Assembly (NCBI GenBank): GCA_947465645.1
Contig: CANIBQ010000013.1
Location: forward strand, 14,946 to 78,945
DNA from: Acidobacteriota bacterium
Lineage (GTDB): Bacteria > Acidobacteriota > Vicinamibacteria > Vicinamibacterales > UBA2999
Length of the DNA stretch: 64,000 bases
Reading direction: 5' to 3'
The notes beneath the pieces are model-generated. The model was not told the origin of the DNA. It made no database searches and saw only the letters and a program-made list of their open reading frames with translations. A program made the position numbers and the translations under genes. Positions 1-9,080 of this stretch are shown here, piece after piece; position 1 is the first letter of the stretch; the number at the start of each line of letters is the position of its first letter.

Positions 1-680
1 GCAAAGATGCGGCTGTTCGACTTCACCGCTGAATTGCAGAACGAGCAGGTAAACGGACAGCCGCGGGCGATCTGCATCATCGGCAGGTAGCCGGTGTTCA
101 GGTACGGATCCATCCAGCCGCTCAGGTACGGGGATGGTATTTCGTCGAGGTTCTCGATCCGTCCCAGGTCGGGACCGGCAACGAACTCACCGGACTTCCT
201 GCTGACCCAGTGGCTTCCCGCCAGCGGCTCACTCTGTAGTTCGTCGATCGACATTCCGCATTCGACGTAGCGGCGAATGAACGTCAGGAACGCGCGTTCC
301 GCCTCGTAGGTCGGGCCTCGCAGGGCGAGATCCACCGTCGGCATGCCGCGAAGGTGCGATTCCTGTTCCCCCGCCGTCAGGGGGTAGTTCGGCCCGCCCA
401 TCAACGCCAGCGTCCCGGCGTTCCTCTTCTTGGCATACCGCGCGAAGCTGTGGGACAGATTGTGGTTCCACGCATAGCTGCTCAAGCCGAGCACGTCAGG
501 TGCCTGCTCGTCGATCGCCGCTTTCAGGTCCTCAGGCTCACGAAAGATTCGAATATCTAGTGGTTCCCGCACCTCCGCATAGGCCAGGGCATAGGTCGCC
601 AGGTTGGCTATGGCCAGGGGATACACGTCGGAGCTGACGGTCAGCTGGTTGTGGCCAAGGTCCGCAAGAAACACTTTCAT
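1..680 (-). CDS. B12-binding radical SAM protein (3' part outside window)
   Basis: The reading frame opens with an ATG at 680 and runs off the left edge, so only about 226 N-terminal residues are seen. The first ~150 residues look like a cobalamin-binding Rossmann domain, with stretches such as VLGLSSYAWN and ALMGGPNYPL. Near residue 210 comes the radical SAM cluster motif RGCPFTCSFCN (CxxxCxxC). Proteins of this class often modify sugars, lipids or peptides by radical chemistry. As the last visible gene of the deoxysugar operon it could act on a sugar or lipid intermediate, but its substrate cannot be read from sequence. The family assignment is firm; the reaction is unknown. Confidence 0.85.
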   Translation of the reverse strand, partial: MKVFLADLGHNQLTVSSDVYPLAIANLATYALAYAEVREPLDIRIFREPEDLKAAIDEQAPDVLGLSSYAWNHNLSHSFARYAKKRNAGTLALMGGPNYPLTAGEQESHLRGMPTVDLALRGPTYEAERAFLTFIRRYVECGMSIDELQSEPLAGSHWVSRKSGEFVAGPDLGRIENLDEIPSPYLSGWMDPYLNTGYLPMMQIARGCPFTCSFCNSAVKSNSRIF

Positions 681-692
681 GTCGTTACTCTC

Positions 693-1529
693 TCAGTCGG
701 GGAACTGCGTCTCGATGATCGGGCAGTAGGCGCGGACGAAGATGTCCTCGCACAGGAGATCGCGCGCGACCGGAATCTCCGTCGATAGCAGTTCGACGAT
801 CGGGCGTGTCCCAAAGCGGCGCAGCGGCGTATAGACGAACTCGTAATTCCCAAAGCCGGCGCGCACCAGGCAATCCGTCAACTCCCACCGCGTCGTCAGC
901 CCGATGTGCTGTGGATCGTCGTGGCCTGGCGTCATCGGAATGACCACACGGAACGGGTTGCGGAGCCGCGCGAGGGCGCGAGCGCGTTTGTACCAGAGCG
1001 ACAGCTGCAGATAGCGCAAGTTCGGCGTCTTGATCACGATCGGCGCGCCCGGCTTCAGCACGCGCCGAACGTCACGAAGGGCGGCGACCTTGTCCTCGAC
1101 GTGGACGTGCTCGAAGAAGTCGTTCGAGATCGCGGCGTCGAAATAGCCCGCATCGTAGGGCATTGCGGTGGCGTCGCCCACGCGGGCCTCGCCTGAGATT
1201 CCGAAGCGCCGCAAGCGCGCGTTCGCGGTGGCCACAACGGTGGGATTGAGGTCTATGCCGTGTACCTCGGCGCCCTGTAGACCGCAGTACACCATCGTCG
1301 CTCCTTCCGAGCAGCCGAGGTCGAGCACTCGCTTTCCAGCGATCGCGCCGAGGAGCATGAGCGCACGATCCTTCAGACGAAGAAAGTCTGTGTTCTTCCA
1401 GACGCGGTCCCTTTGGCGCTCGGTCCCGAGGGTATCGAAGTCTGGCACGACGAAGAAGTAACCGTTCAGACCCCAATCATGCGGGGCTTCGCTCGTGGCT
1501 CTCTCGATTCGCTTGATCACAGGCAGCAT
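693..1529 (-). CDS. class I SAM-dependent methyltransferase
   Basis: This 278-residue protein has a methyltransferase motif I, VLDLGCSEGATM (residues ~68-79), and an acidic motif II at GIDLNP. A post-I region, AISNDFFEHV, is typical of Methyltransf_11 proteins. It lies 12 bases upstream of the radical SAM gene on the same strand and belongs to the polysaccharide operon, so a sugar or glycan acceptor is plausible. The ATG at 1529 is the first good start after the divergent gene. No transmembrane segment is apparent, so it should be cytoplasmic. The acceptor and the methylated atom are not predictable. Confidence 0.85.
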   Translation of the reverse strand: MLPVIKRIERATSEAPHDWGLNGYFFVVPDFDTLGTERQRDRVWKNTDFLRLKDRALMLLGAIAGKRVLDLGCSEGATMVYCGLQGAEVHGIDLNPTVVATANARLRRFGISGEARVGDATAMPYDAGYFDAAISNDFFEHVHVEDKVAALRDVRRVLKPGAPIVIKTPNLRYLQLSLWYKRARALARLRNPFRVVIPMTPGHDDPQHIGLTTRWELTDCLVRAGFGNYEFVYTPLRRFGTRPIVELLSTEIPVARDLLCEDIFVRAYCPIIETQFPD

Positions 1530-1627
1530 TGGAATTTCGGTGCTCTCGATGTCGTGTTGGTCCGAGAGAATCCTCGGGATTGGAAGGTCCCCGCGATACC
1601 AAAGTTGCTGAGGTAGTATTTCTGAAG

Positions 1628-2641
1628 ATGTTGCATATTCCTGACCGCCGGATACTGGCCTTCTACCTGGGACTATCGCTCATGACCGCCGCGACCAGTT
1701 TCAACGGTCGGGTCTTGCCAGTCGCGGTCGCCGCACAAACCCATGAGGTCGCCTGGCAGCTGTTTCAGAGCCGCGGACTGTACCCAGAGTGGGCTCGGGA
1801 CGACAGTCTTCACGCCGGGCTGTCGCGACGTCCCCTTGCGTTGGCACTGACAAGCGCCGTTCAGCACGCCGGCTTGAGCTGGGCGTACGCATTTTCGTTA
1901 GTGAGACTCGCGAGCGTCCTGCTGGCGTTTCTTGCTTTTCATTCCTACCTGCGTATCTGGTTCAAGGACGACCTCGCGATGTTGGGCACACTCTTCGTGG
2001 CCGCATCCATGGCACTCACATTCACCGGGACCGATCGCGAGACCCTGACAGACTTTCCGGAATTGCTGGTATTCACGCTGGGAATGGCGTGTCTCGTCCT
2101 TCGTCGGCCGGCCCTTTTTGGCCTGGTCGTCCTGGTCGGAACCATTAACAGGGAGTCCACGGCACTGCTGGTGATCGTCGCGGCCTTCGACTCCTTTCTC
2201 ATATGGCGCGAAGGCAAGATCGACCTACGCTTCCTTGTCGCTGGTGCAATCGGCTGGCTCGTGCCGACGGCGGCGCTCCATGCCTGGCTGTCAGTTAGGC
2301 CCCCCAGCGAGGTGTACCTTTCGAGGTTTACCCTGCTCGAACGCAACCTGACCGGGCTGAAGCGCCTTCTCTCGCGCCCGCACCCTTACAACAACTTCCT
2401 GTTTCCTATTTACACCTTCGGGCTGTTCTGGCTGCTGCCCTTCCTGGGGCGCCGGAAGCTGCCAGTACCAATCCGCGCCGGGCTGTGGGTGCTTCCGCTG
2501 TTTGCCGTGATCATTCTCACGATCGGAGCGCTCAACGAGCCGCGCGAGCTGGCGCCGCTTTACCCGATCCTCGTGCCCGCATCGTTGATGGTGTTGTTCC
2601 CGAGGGAAAATGATTCGGCTGCGGACCCGAGCGAGGGCTGA
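1628..2641 (+). CDS. polytopic membrane protein, GT-C-like
   Basis: The protein (~337 residues from ATG 1628) is mostly hydrophobic, with about eight candidate membrane helices. The longer frame back to 1529 would overlap the start of the divergent methyltransferase and adds a non-hydrophobic, Arg-rich leader, so ATG 1628 is preferred; a GAGG lies 14 bases upstream. Motifs such as FTGTDRETLTDFPELL and GTINRESTALL resemble the loops of integral-membrane glycosyltransferases or polysaccharide-modifying proteins, but no family-defining motif is certain. It is the only plus-strand gene within a minus-strand operon and its 3' end overlaps the convergent GT2-methyltransferase gene by 82 bases. Confidence 0.6.
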   Translation: MLHIPDRRILAFYLGLSLMTAATSFNGRVLPVAVAAQTHEVAWQLFQSRGLYPEWARDDSLHAGLSRRPLALALTSAVQHAGLSWAYAFSLVRLASVLLAFLAFHSYLRIWFKDDLAMLGTLFVAASMALTFTGTDRETLTDFPELLVFTLGMACLVLRRPALFGLVVLVGTINRESTALLVIVAAFDSFLIWREGKIDLRFLVAGAIGWLVPTAALHAWLSVRPPSEVYLSRFTLLERNLTGLKRLLSRPHPYNNFLFPIYTFGLFWLLPFLGRRKLPVPIRAGLWVLPLFAVIILTIGALNEPRELAPLYPILVPASLMVLFPRENDSAADPSEG

Positions 2642-4077
2642 ACGCGTGCGACTCGCTGCGCCGCGATGATCGCGTACGTAAAGGCGTCGCGCGGACCGAA
2701 GGAGTAGTCCAGCACCCGGAAACCCTCCCTCTCGAAGAGCTCCGTCACATGCGTCCGTGACCGCACGTAGGTGATCTCGTCCGGGTGGAATTTTACGTTC
2801 TTCCTGCCCAGTACAGTGCGAAACACCCAGCCGAGCGCTTTGAAGAACAGCACGCTCAACCCGAACCGCGGCGGCCACAAAACGACGACGCGACCGTCTT
2901 TCTTCAAGACTCGGTGGAACTCGCCCAGGATGCGACGCGCCTCGTCCTCGGTGAAGTGCTCCATCACCCCGAGGTTGTAGACGCCGTCAACGCTTGCGTC
3001 CTCGAGCGGAATATCGAAGATGCTCCCGTGCAGCGTGCGGCAATGGTCTCGATTGAGCTTCCGGTACAGGCGCAGAGCGTTGACCGAGATGTCCATTCCG
3101 GTGATCGACACGTAACGCCGGATGTCAGCGTCGACCTGTCCGCTCCCGCAGCCGGCGTGCAGGACTTGCGCCCCGGCGGGCAGATACCGCTTGATGAACC
3201 GGTTCAGTGTCGGCCGGATGATCACCTTCCGGTAGAAGGACGCGACCGCGTCGAACAACAGGCCTCCGGTGTGGGTCTTCTGGCCGTCCCAGTACGCGTC
3301 CCAGCCCTGTTCGTCGACGAGCCGCGGGTCGATGACGGTGTCGGCGTCGTCCTCGCCGATGTCGAACTTCTCCGGGTTGAAAAATGCCTTGAAACACGTG
3401 ACGACCAGCAGCTTGATGCTCGCGTGAATCTCCCGAAGGCCCATTTTTGAGCTGCCATAGGTCCGTTTCGGCAGCGGCACCGGTATTTCCGCGATGCGAA
3501 ATCCGTTACGGTGCAGGACGTACAGGCTTTCGAAGAAGAACGAGTACCCTCCGGAGACCACTACGTCGAAAGCCCGCCGCGGGATCACGTCGAGGCGATA
3601 GCAGCGGAAGGCGTTTGTCGCGTCGTAGCGCATCCCCAGCAAGGTGCGCGTGAGCAGGTGCCCAATGTGCGTCAGCGCCTTCCGGGACGGGTTCCACCCT
3701 GCGAGGCTGTCCTTCTGCAGATACCTCGATCCGACGACCACGTCTGCCCCCCGCTCGGCCGACGCGAGCAACGCGGGGATGAAGCGCGGATCGTGTGTGA
3801 AGTCGCAATCCATCGTCACAAGCCGGTCATAACCGTGCGCATACGCCCACCGAATGCCCGCGACGTGGGCACTGCCGACGCCCAGCTTGCCTGCGCGGTG
3901 GATCACCTCAACGGAGTCGAACTCGGCGGCCAGCCGGTCCAGGATTTCCCCAGTGCCATCGGTGGAGTTGTCGTCGACAAACAGCAGGTGGACGTCGGAC
4001 CCGAGGGCAAGCACCTCGCGGCATAGGCGCTCGACGTTGCCACTCTCGTTTAAGGTAGGGACGAGGACGAGAAACAC
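2560..4077 (-). CDS. GT2 glycosyltransferase fused to SAM methyltransferase
   Basis: This 505-residue protein has two enzyme domains. Residues ~1-235 match polyprenol-phosphate mannosyltransferase-like GT2 enzymes: LVPTLNESGN at the start, FVDDNSTDGT, the DxD-type MDCDFTHDP, and RTYGSSKM. Residues ~285-470 form a class I methyltransferase with VLHAGCGSGQ as motif I and GVMEHFTEDE after it. The first half should transfer a sugar to polyprenyl phosphate or a lipid acceptor, the second could methylate the product or a partner. The stop sits 1 base from the next operon gene's frame region upstream (4079). The last ~30 residues are low-similarity and overlap the convergent membrane-protein gene. 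Confidence 0.85.
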   Translation of the reverse strand: MFLVLVPTLNESGNVERLCREVLALGSDVHLLFVDDNSTDGTGEILDRLAAEFDSVEVIHRAGKLGVGSAHVAGIRWAYAHGYDRLVTMDCDFTHDPRFIPALLASAERGADVVVGSRYLQKDSLAGWNPSRKALTHIGHLLTRTLLGMRYDATNAFRCYRLDVIPRRAFDVVVSGGYSFFFESLYVLHRNGFRIAEIPVPLPKRTYGSSKMGLREIHASIKLLVVTCFKAFFNPEKFDIGEDDADTVIDPRLVDEQGWDAYWDGQKTHTGGLLFDAVASFYRKVIIRPTLNRFIKRYLPAGAQVLHAGCGSGQVDADIRRYVSITGMDISVNALRLYRKLNRDHCRTLHGSIFDIPLEDASVDGVYNLGVMEHFTEDEARRILGEFHRVLKKDGRVVVLWPPRFGLSVLFFKALGWVFRTVLGRKNVKFHPDEITYVRSRTHVTELFEREGFRVLDYSFGPRDAFTYAIIAAQRVARVQPSLGSAAESFSLGNNTINDAGTRIG

Positions 4078-4078
4078 C

Positions 4079-5317
4079 CTAACCGCCCACGATCTCGATT
4101 TCAGGCAGCGGAAAGATCATCTTCCCGCCGGCGGCGAGGAACTCGGCCTCGCGCACAATGATTCCATCCTTGAAGTGCCAGGGCAGGACGAGAAAGTAAT
4201 CCGGCTTCATCGCCTTGGCTTCTGCTTCGGAGACGATGGGAATGCCCGATCCGGGCGTAAAGCAGCCGAACTTGTCAGGGTTGACCTCGGCAATGGCAGG
4301 AATGTCCTTTTCCGTGAAGCCGCAGAACTGAAGCAGCACGTTACCTTTGGTGGAAGCGCCATAACCGAGTACGCGTTTGCCGTCCGCATTGAGGGCGTGG
4401 ATGAGGCTTTGCAGGTTCGCTCGGTGTTCGAAGACGCGCTCCTCGAACTGGCGGAAGGGCCGCGGCGTGTGCAGTCCCATGCGTTGTTCCTGGCCGAGCA
4501 GCCAGTCGATGACCGTCTGGTTGCTCTTCAGCGACGAAGCCGCGTGGGCTGCCGTCACCGCAAAGCTGCCGCCGTTCACGGCGTTCATCTGCACGTCCAC
4601 TATCCGCAGCCCCTTCTGCTCGAGCATCCGCTTCACCGGTTCGAGGGCATAGTACTCGACGTGCTCGTGGCAGATGGTGTCGTAGGAGTTGGTGCGCAGC
4701 ATGGCGGGCATGTAGCTCTGCTCGAAATGCCAAATACCGTCGTCCGCGAGCACTTCTGCGATCTGCTCCACGAAGTCGAGCGGCGACTCCAGGTCATAGA
4801 ACATGGCGATGGACGTGACGATACGCGCGCGCCGGTCGGCCACCAGGCCGCGAAATGCGGTGGCCGAGAAAAAGTCCGGGATCAGTTCGATGCCCGCCTC
4901 GTAGAACTGCTTGAATTTCAGACCCGTCGGATCCATGCCAACGCGGCGCACGCCGATAGTGTCGTAGGCCTTCAGCAGCGTCGCGTCGTTGCTGCCGATG
5001 TCCACAACGATATCGCCCGCCTCGAGCGGTCGCAGGCGTTGCAGCGACCTGACCTTTGCGTGGAGGTGCCGCACCATCGACTGGTTAAGGCCGGAGCGAT
5101 AGCCGTAGTTGAGTCCGTACATCTCCTGCGGGTCGTAGGAGTGCCTGAGCTGCAAGAGGCCGCTGTCGGGACACCAGACGAGCTCGAGTGGGCCCTCGGT
5201 GACGACCGCATCACGGGAGCGAGGAAAGACCCCAGTGAGTTTTTGGACGCCCAGGCTTAACACCGAAACAAGGTTCGGGCTTCCGTCGACACGACATTTC
5301 GTGATCGGCTGACTCAT
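4079..5317 (-). CDS. sugar C-methyltransferase, NovU/TylC3-like (paralog 1)
   Basis: The 412-residue protein has the three-part layout of sugar C-methyltransferases: an N-terminal region that normally holds zinc, a central SAM-binding domain (IVVDIGSNDATLLK), and a C-terminal domain with YGASTKGNVLLQF. Such enzymes add a methyl branch to a nucleotide-4-keto-6-deoxysugar. The start is fixed by an ATGA overlap with the upstream rmlD-like stop. Unlike the three paralogs in this operon, the expected CxxC pairs read CRVD and CPDS, so one cysteine of each pair is missing and zinc binding may be lost or altered. Its sugar substrate is unknown. Confidence 0.85.
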   Translation of the reverse strand: MSQPITKCRVDGSPNLVSVLSLGVQKLTGVFPRSRDAVVTEGPLELVWCPDSGLLQLRHSYDPQEMYGLNYGYRSGLNQSMVRHLHAKVRSLQRLRPLEAGDIVVDIGSNDATLLKAYDTIGVRRVGMDPTGLKFKQFYEAGIELIPDFFSATAFRGLVADRRARIVTSIAMFYDLESPLDFVEQIAEVLADDGIWHFEQSYMPAMLRTNSYDTICHEHVEYYALEPVKRMLEQKGLRIVDVQMNAVNGGSFAVTAAHAASSLKSNQTVIDWLLGQEQRMGLHTPRPFRQFEERVFEHRANLQSLIHALNADGKRVLGYGASTKGNVLLQFCGFTEKDIPAIAEVNPDKFGCFTPGSGIPIVSEAEAKAMKPDYFLVLPWHFKDGIIVREAEFLAAGGKMIFPLPEIEIVGG

Positions 5318-6198
5318 GGTGCGGATGATATGGAGGCGATCACTGACCGTTCCGAGAGAAAGCGCATCAACGCGTCTTCCCAGGATGGCATTGACACTCC
5401 GAGCCGGCCGACCTTGGCCTTGCTCAGCACCGAATAGGCGGGGCGCCTCAATGACCCGGGCGGACGAACCGTCTTGGCCGGGGCGAGGGGTGGGCGGACA
5501 CCCGCAGCGTCGAAGAGGTGTCGGGCAAACTCGTACCACGAGCATTGGCCCTCAGAACTCAGATGGTAGAGCCCGAACTGCTCAGTCAACACAAGCTTAC
5601 GCACGCTTTCCGCGAGATCTACGGTGTATGTCGGCGTGACGATCTGATCGTCCACCACCTGAATCGGAGCGCCAGCCGATGCCTTTTTCAACATATTCTC
5701 GACAAAGTTTCCGCCTTTGCCGCTGCTGCCGGCGATCCCGTAGAGGCCGCAGACTCTGAGGGTAAAGTAGCGGTCGGTCTGAGAGGCGATGAGGTGTTCG
5801 CCAGCCACCTTGGACACGCCATATACATTCAAGGGCGCGGGCCGGTCTGCTTCGTCGTACGGCGTTGTCTTCCCATCTCCGCCAAACGCGTAGTCGGTGC
5901 TGAAATGCACCAGGATGGCGCCTGCGCGATGACACGCCTGCGCCAGGCCCATCGCGGCGTTGGCGTTGACCTGAAAAGCCAGATCGGGCTTGGCTTCGCA
6001 CGCCTCCACGTTATGAAATGCGGCGGTGCTGAGCACGAGGTCAGGAGAGAGATCGGCTAAGACCTCGTGAACTTTCTCCGTTGAGCAGACGTCGAGCTGA
6101 GCGCGAACCAGCGGGATAACGGTATCGCCGGCGGTGCGAAAGGTCTTATGCAGGTCGCTTCCGAGCTGCCCGTTGGCCCCAATCAGAACGACCTTCAT
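5314..6198 (-). CDS. rmlD: dTDP-4-dehydrorhamnose reductase-like SDR (RmlD family)
   Basis: This is a ~294-residue extended SDR. The N-terminus MKVVLIGANGQLGSDL holds the GxxGxxG nucleotide-binding motif, and YGVSKVAGEH supplies the catalytic YxxxK. RmlD enzymes reduce the 4-keto group of a dTDP-6-deoxyhexose with NAD(P)H. The start at 6198 overlaps the upstream stop by four bases (ATGA), and its own stop overlaps the next start in the same way, so the operon is probably translationally coupled. With C-methyltransferases around it, the real substrate may be a C-methylated 4-keto sugar rather than the rhamnose precursor. Confidence 0.85.
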   Translation of the reverse strand: MKVVLIGANGQLGSDLHKTFRTAGDTVIPLVRAQLDVCSTEKVHEVLADLSPDLVLSTAAFHNVEACEAKPDLAFQVNANAAMGLAQACHRAGAILVHFSTDYAFGGDGKTTPYDEADRPAPLNVYGVSKVAGEHLIASQTDRYFTLRVCGLYGIAGSSGKGGNFVENMLKKASAGAPIQVVDDQIVTPTYTVDLAESVRKLVLTEQFGLYHLSSEGQCSWYEFARHLFDAAGVRPPLAPAKTVRPPGSLRRPAYSVLSKAKVGRLGVSMPSWEDALMRFLSERSVIASISSAP

Positions 6199-7181
6199 CC
6201 GGCGGCGCCGGCGGGAACCTTGTCGCGCGCGGTAATCAGTTTCAAGGTCTCGATGTTGTAGTACTCGGGATTGTCCCAATCCCTGAAGCGATCGAGATTC
6301 GCAATCAGATTCTTCACGATCGCCTTCACGTCGTGGTTCGGATGAAAGCTCAGGACGTTCTTCGCCTTCTCGATGCTGACCTTGTAATTCCGGAAATCCT
6401 GCTTGTGGTGAATCGTCAGACGCACCGAAATGCCGAGCTCCTCTTCGACCGCCGCCTTCACCAGATCGCCAACCTCGCCCACCGTGTAGTTGCCCGAGGC
6501 GATGTTGAAAATGCCCGAGAGCTGATCGCCGGCCTCGATGGCACGGATATAGGCGCTCGCGGCGTCCTCGACGCTGAGGATCGGGCGCCAGATTGACGGG
6601 TTGTTGACGACAATCTCCCCGTCGCGCACGGCGGTCTTGACCATGGTGTTGATGATCAGATCCAGCCGCATGCGAGGGCTGTAGCCGCTGACCGTCCCCT
6701 TGCGTAACGAGAGGACGGAGAACGAGTCGTCCATCAGGTTCAGGACCGCCTGCTCTCCCTGCAATTTGGAGATGCCGTACGGATAGGGCGAGGAGACCGG
6801 ACGAGTTTCGTCGAACAGCTCGTTGACCGTATAGCCGTACACCGAGCAGGAGCAGGCGTACACGTACCGCTTCACTCCGGCCTTCTTCGCCATGTAGGCC
6901 AGATGCGCCGGAGCGGCCGCATTGAAGATGAAGTTCTGACTGGGCGAAAACTCCGCCATGGGATCGTTGGACAACCCGGCAAGGAACACGACCTGCTGAT
7001 AGGACTTCAAGTCCTGCTCAGTAATGCTGAAGATGTCTTTCTTGATGATTCCCGTTTGCGCGGGCAGATGATTACCGAACCAGAACAAGTCGAGTACGTC
7101 GACCTCATACCCGCGCTCGAGAAGCCTGGGAACCAAAGCCGACCCGACATACCCCGCACCGCCGGCAATGAGAATCTTCAC
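6195..7181 (-). CDS. NAD-dependent sugar epimerase/dehydratase (extended SDR)
   Basis: The protein (~328 residues) begins VKILIAGGAGYVGSALV, a GxxGxxG dinucleotide site, and carries YPYGISKLQGE with the catalytic YxxxK. It matches the nucleotide-sugar epimerase/dehydratase group. The GTG start at 7181 overlaps the upstream rmlC-like stop as GTGA, which argues against the much longer frame reaching to 7451. It probably acts on the same NDP-deoxysugar pool as its neighbours. Whether it epimerises, reduces or dehydrates cannot be decided from the motifs alone. Confidence 0.82.
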   Translation of the reverse strand: MKILIAGGAGYVGSALVPRLLERGYEVDVLDLFWFGNHLPAQTGIIKKDIFSITEQDLKSYQQVVFLAGLSNDPMAEFSPSQNFIFNAAAPAHLAYMAKKAGVKRYVYACSCSVYGYTVNELFDETRPVSSPYPYGISKLQGEQAVLNLMDDSFSVLSLRKGTVSGYSPRMRLDLIINTMVKTAVRDGEIVVNNPSIWRPILSVEDAASAYIRAIEAGDQLSGIFNIASGNYTVGEVGDLVKAAVEEELGISVRLTIHHKQDFRNYKVSIEKAKNVLSFHPNHDVKAIVKNLIANLDRFRDWDNPEYYNIETLKLITARDKVPAGAAG

Positions 7182-7783
7182 AGCGCCTGCCTCCCCGCCT
7201 TCCCAGGCTGGCTTTCGGCATACGCGAAGCGATCCGATTCGGGGCTCGACAGCCAGGCCTCGAGGCTCCGCGCGTTGCGATCCCTGGAGGAAATCATGAC
7301 ATCGGAGATCGGCCACTCGATGGCGATGGCAGGATCGTCCCAACGAATTTCGGACTCGCCTTGTTTGTTGTAGATGCCTGTCATCTTGTACTGAATCTCC
7401 GCAAAGTCGGAAAGCACGCAAAAGCCCCGCGCAAAGCCCGCCGGAGCCCACACGGCTTTGTGGTTACTCTCCGACACCTCCAAGCCGAACCACTTCCCCA
7501 GCGTCGGTGAGCCCTTCCGAATGTCGACCGCGACTAAAAAGGCGGCCCCGCGGGTGACCCGCATCAACTTGCCCATCGGAGGGTCCCATTGAAAATGCAG
7601 TCCACGCAGGACACCGCGTACCGAACCGGAATGGCTATCCTGGACGAACTCGCAAGGCAGGCCGAGCGTCTTGAATTGATCCGCGCGAAAGACCTCCAAG
7701 AAGAATCCGCGGTCGTCCTGGAAGACCTCGGGGACCAGGACACAGACGTCACCCAGGTGCCGCGATTCGATCCGTAATTCCAT
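7178..7783 (-). CDS. rmlC: dTDP-4-dehydrorhamnose 3,5-epimerase-like cupin (RmlC family)
   Basis: The 201-residue protein has the RmlC cupin pattern: FQDDRGFFLEVFR near the start, FVQDSHSGSVRGVLRGLHFQ with the conserved RGLH, and VWAPAGFARGFCVLSD. RmlC enzymes epimerise C3 and/or C5 of 4-keto-6-deoxyhexoses; family members tied to C-methyltransferases often work on branched sugars. The family length (~180-200) fits. It lies in the overlapping operon directly upstream of the epimerase/dehydratase, 17 bases downstream of a C-methyltransferase stop. Confidence 0.9.
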   Translation of the reverse strand: MELRIESRHLGDVCVLVPEVFQDDRGFFLEVFRADQFKTLGLPCEFVQDSHSGSVRGVLRGLHFQWDPPMGKLMRVTRGAAFLVAVDIRKGSPTLGKWFGLEVSESNHKAVWAPAGFARGFCVLSDFAEIQYKMTGIYNKQGESEIRWDDPAIAIEWPISDVMISSRDRNARSLEAWLSSPESDRFAYAESQPGKAGRQAL

Positions 7784-7800
7784 GCCAGCTGACCGCTAGC

Positions 7801-9057
7801 TCAGTTCGCCGCACTCAAGCGCGCCTCTGGAACAGGCACGATGAATTGTCCCTGATAACCCGCCTCCCGGCAACGACGACGAATCTCCTTTTCGAAGTTC
7901 CACGCCAGCAGGAGGAGACAGTCAACCTTTGCGTACTTCAGAGCATCGATCCCGACGATCTCCATCCGTGCCCCAGGCGTCAACATACCCCACTTTTTCG
8001 GGTTGTCGTCGATCGCCTTCGGCACCTGGGCGGACGTAAGCTGGAAAAAATTCATCAGCGTATTGCCCTTGGCGCTTGCGCCGTAGGCCCACACGACCTG
8101 GCCCTCGGAGCAGAGCCGATCGACCATCTGCCGCAGTCCCGCCCGGTTTTCGAGCACGCGACGGGCAAACTCCTGATACACGCTGGGATCCTTGATCCCG
8201 AACGCTTTCTCGCGCTCCAGGGCATCCTTCAACCGAGAGGTCACCGCCCGTTCGCCCGCCCTCGCCGTATACGAACGGATGGTCCCGCCGTGGATCTCTG
8301 GAAAATGGTGGACGTCGTAGAGCTCCAATCCGTGCGACTGCATCAGCCGGGAGAGCGGGGTCAGTCCGATGTAGGAAAGATGTTCGTGATAGGCGGTGTC
8401 GAACTCCGATTTCTCGATGAAGTCGACGAGGTAGGGGCACTCGATCGCGAAGATGCCCCCAGGCGCGAGAGCCACTTCGATGCCCCGCACGAAATCGACC
8501 ATGTCGTCGGCATGTGCGAAGACATTCGCAGCAGTGATCACCTGCGGGCGCCCGATCTCCTTCACGACTCGGGATGCGACGGACGCGGACCAATAGTCAC
8601 ACCACGTCGTGAGTCCCTTTGCGTTGGCCTCTTCGGCCAGATTTCTTGCCGGGTCGATCCCGATGACCTTCAAGCCGAGCGCTTTGAAGGCGGCGAGCAG
8701 CGTGCCGTCATTCGACGCGATATCGAGCGCCACGTCCCCCGGATTCGCGTCGGCCGCCTTCGTCGCAGTGGCGGCGAAGCCGGCCAGGTGCTCTCGCAGT
8801 GTAAGCGTCGTCGAACTCACGTACAGGTAGTTCCTGAACATGCGGTCTGGATCGACGACTTTGGTCAACTGTGAGAGACCACACTCCAGGCACAGCTGGA
8901 TGCAGAGTTCTTCGACGAACTCCTCCTGCCCTGCTGACACCGCATCGAGGTACGAGTTCGCCAGCGGCGTTCGTCCCATGTCGAGATAGCGCTGAAGGTT
9001 CGCAGACCCACATGCGCGGCACTGCGTGATGGTGCGAGAATTCGAAGACGTTTCCAT
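7801..9057 (-). CDS. sugar C-methyltransferase, NovU/TylC3-like (paralog 2)
   Basis: The 418-residue protein starts METSSNSRTITQCRACGS; ATG 9057 sits just before the Cys motif, and the frame upstream to 9264 overlaps the preceding gene. Two CxxC pairs (CRAC and CLEC) form the expected N-terminal zinc site. The SAM domain shows VALDIASNDGTLLAAF, and the C-terminal domain has YGASAKGNTLMNF. AYHEHLSYIGL carries the His-rich loop typical of this family. It should add a C-methyl group to an NDP-keto-deoxysugar. It is clearly a distant paralog, not a recent copy, of the other three here. Confidence 0.88.
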   Translation of the reverse strand: METSSNSRTITQCRACGSANLQRYLDMGRTPLANSYLDAVSAGQEEFVEELCIQLCLECGLSQLTKVVDPDRMFRNYLYVSSTTLTLREHLAGFAATATKAADANPGDVALDIASNDGTLLAAFKALGLKVIGIDPARNLAEEANAKGLTTWCDYWSASVASRVVKEIGRPQVITAANVFAHADDMVDFVRGIEVALAPGGIFAIECPYLVDFIEKSEFDTAYHEHLSYIGLTPLSRLMQSHGLELYDVHHFPEIHGGTIRSYTARAGERAVTSRLKDALEREKAFGIKDPSVYQEFARRVLENRAGLRQMVDRLCSEGQVVWAYGASAKGNTLMNFFQLTSAQVPKAIDDNPKKWGMLTPGARMEIVGIDALKYAKVDCLLLLAWNFEKEIRRRCREAGYQGQFIVPVPEARLSAAN

Positions 9058-9080
9058 GAAGAGTGGATCCGATGCTGCTG

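Noticed and set aside
3854..5260. 468-residue plus-strand frame over the GT2-fusion and C-methyltransferase genes
   Set aside because: It is antisense to two well-supported genes, has no recognisable domain and reflects high GC codon bias.
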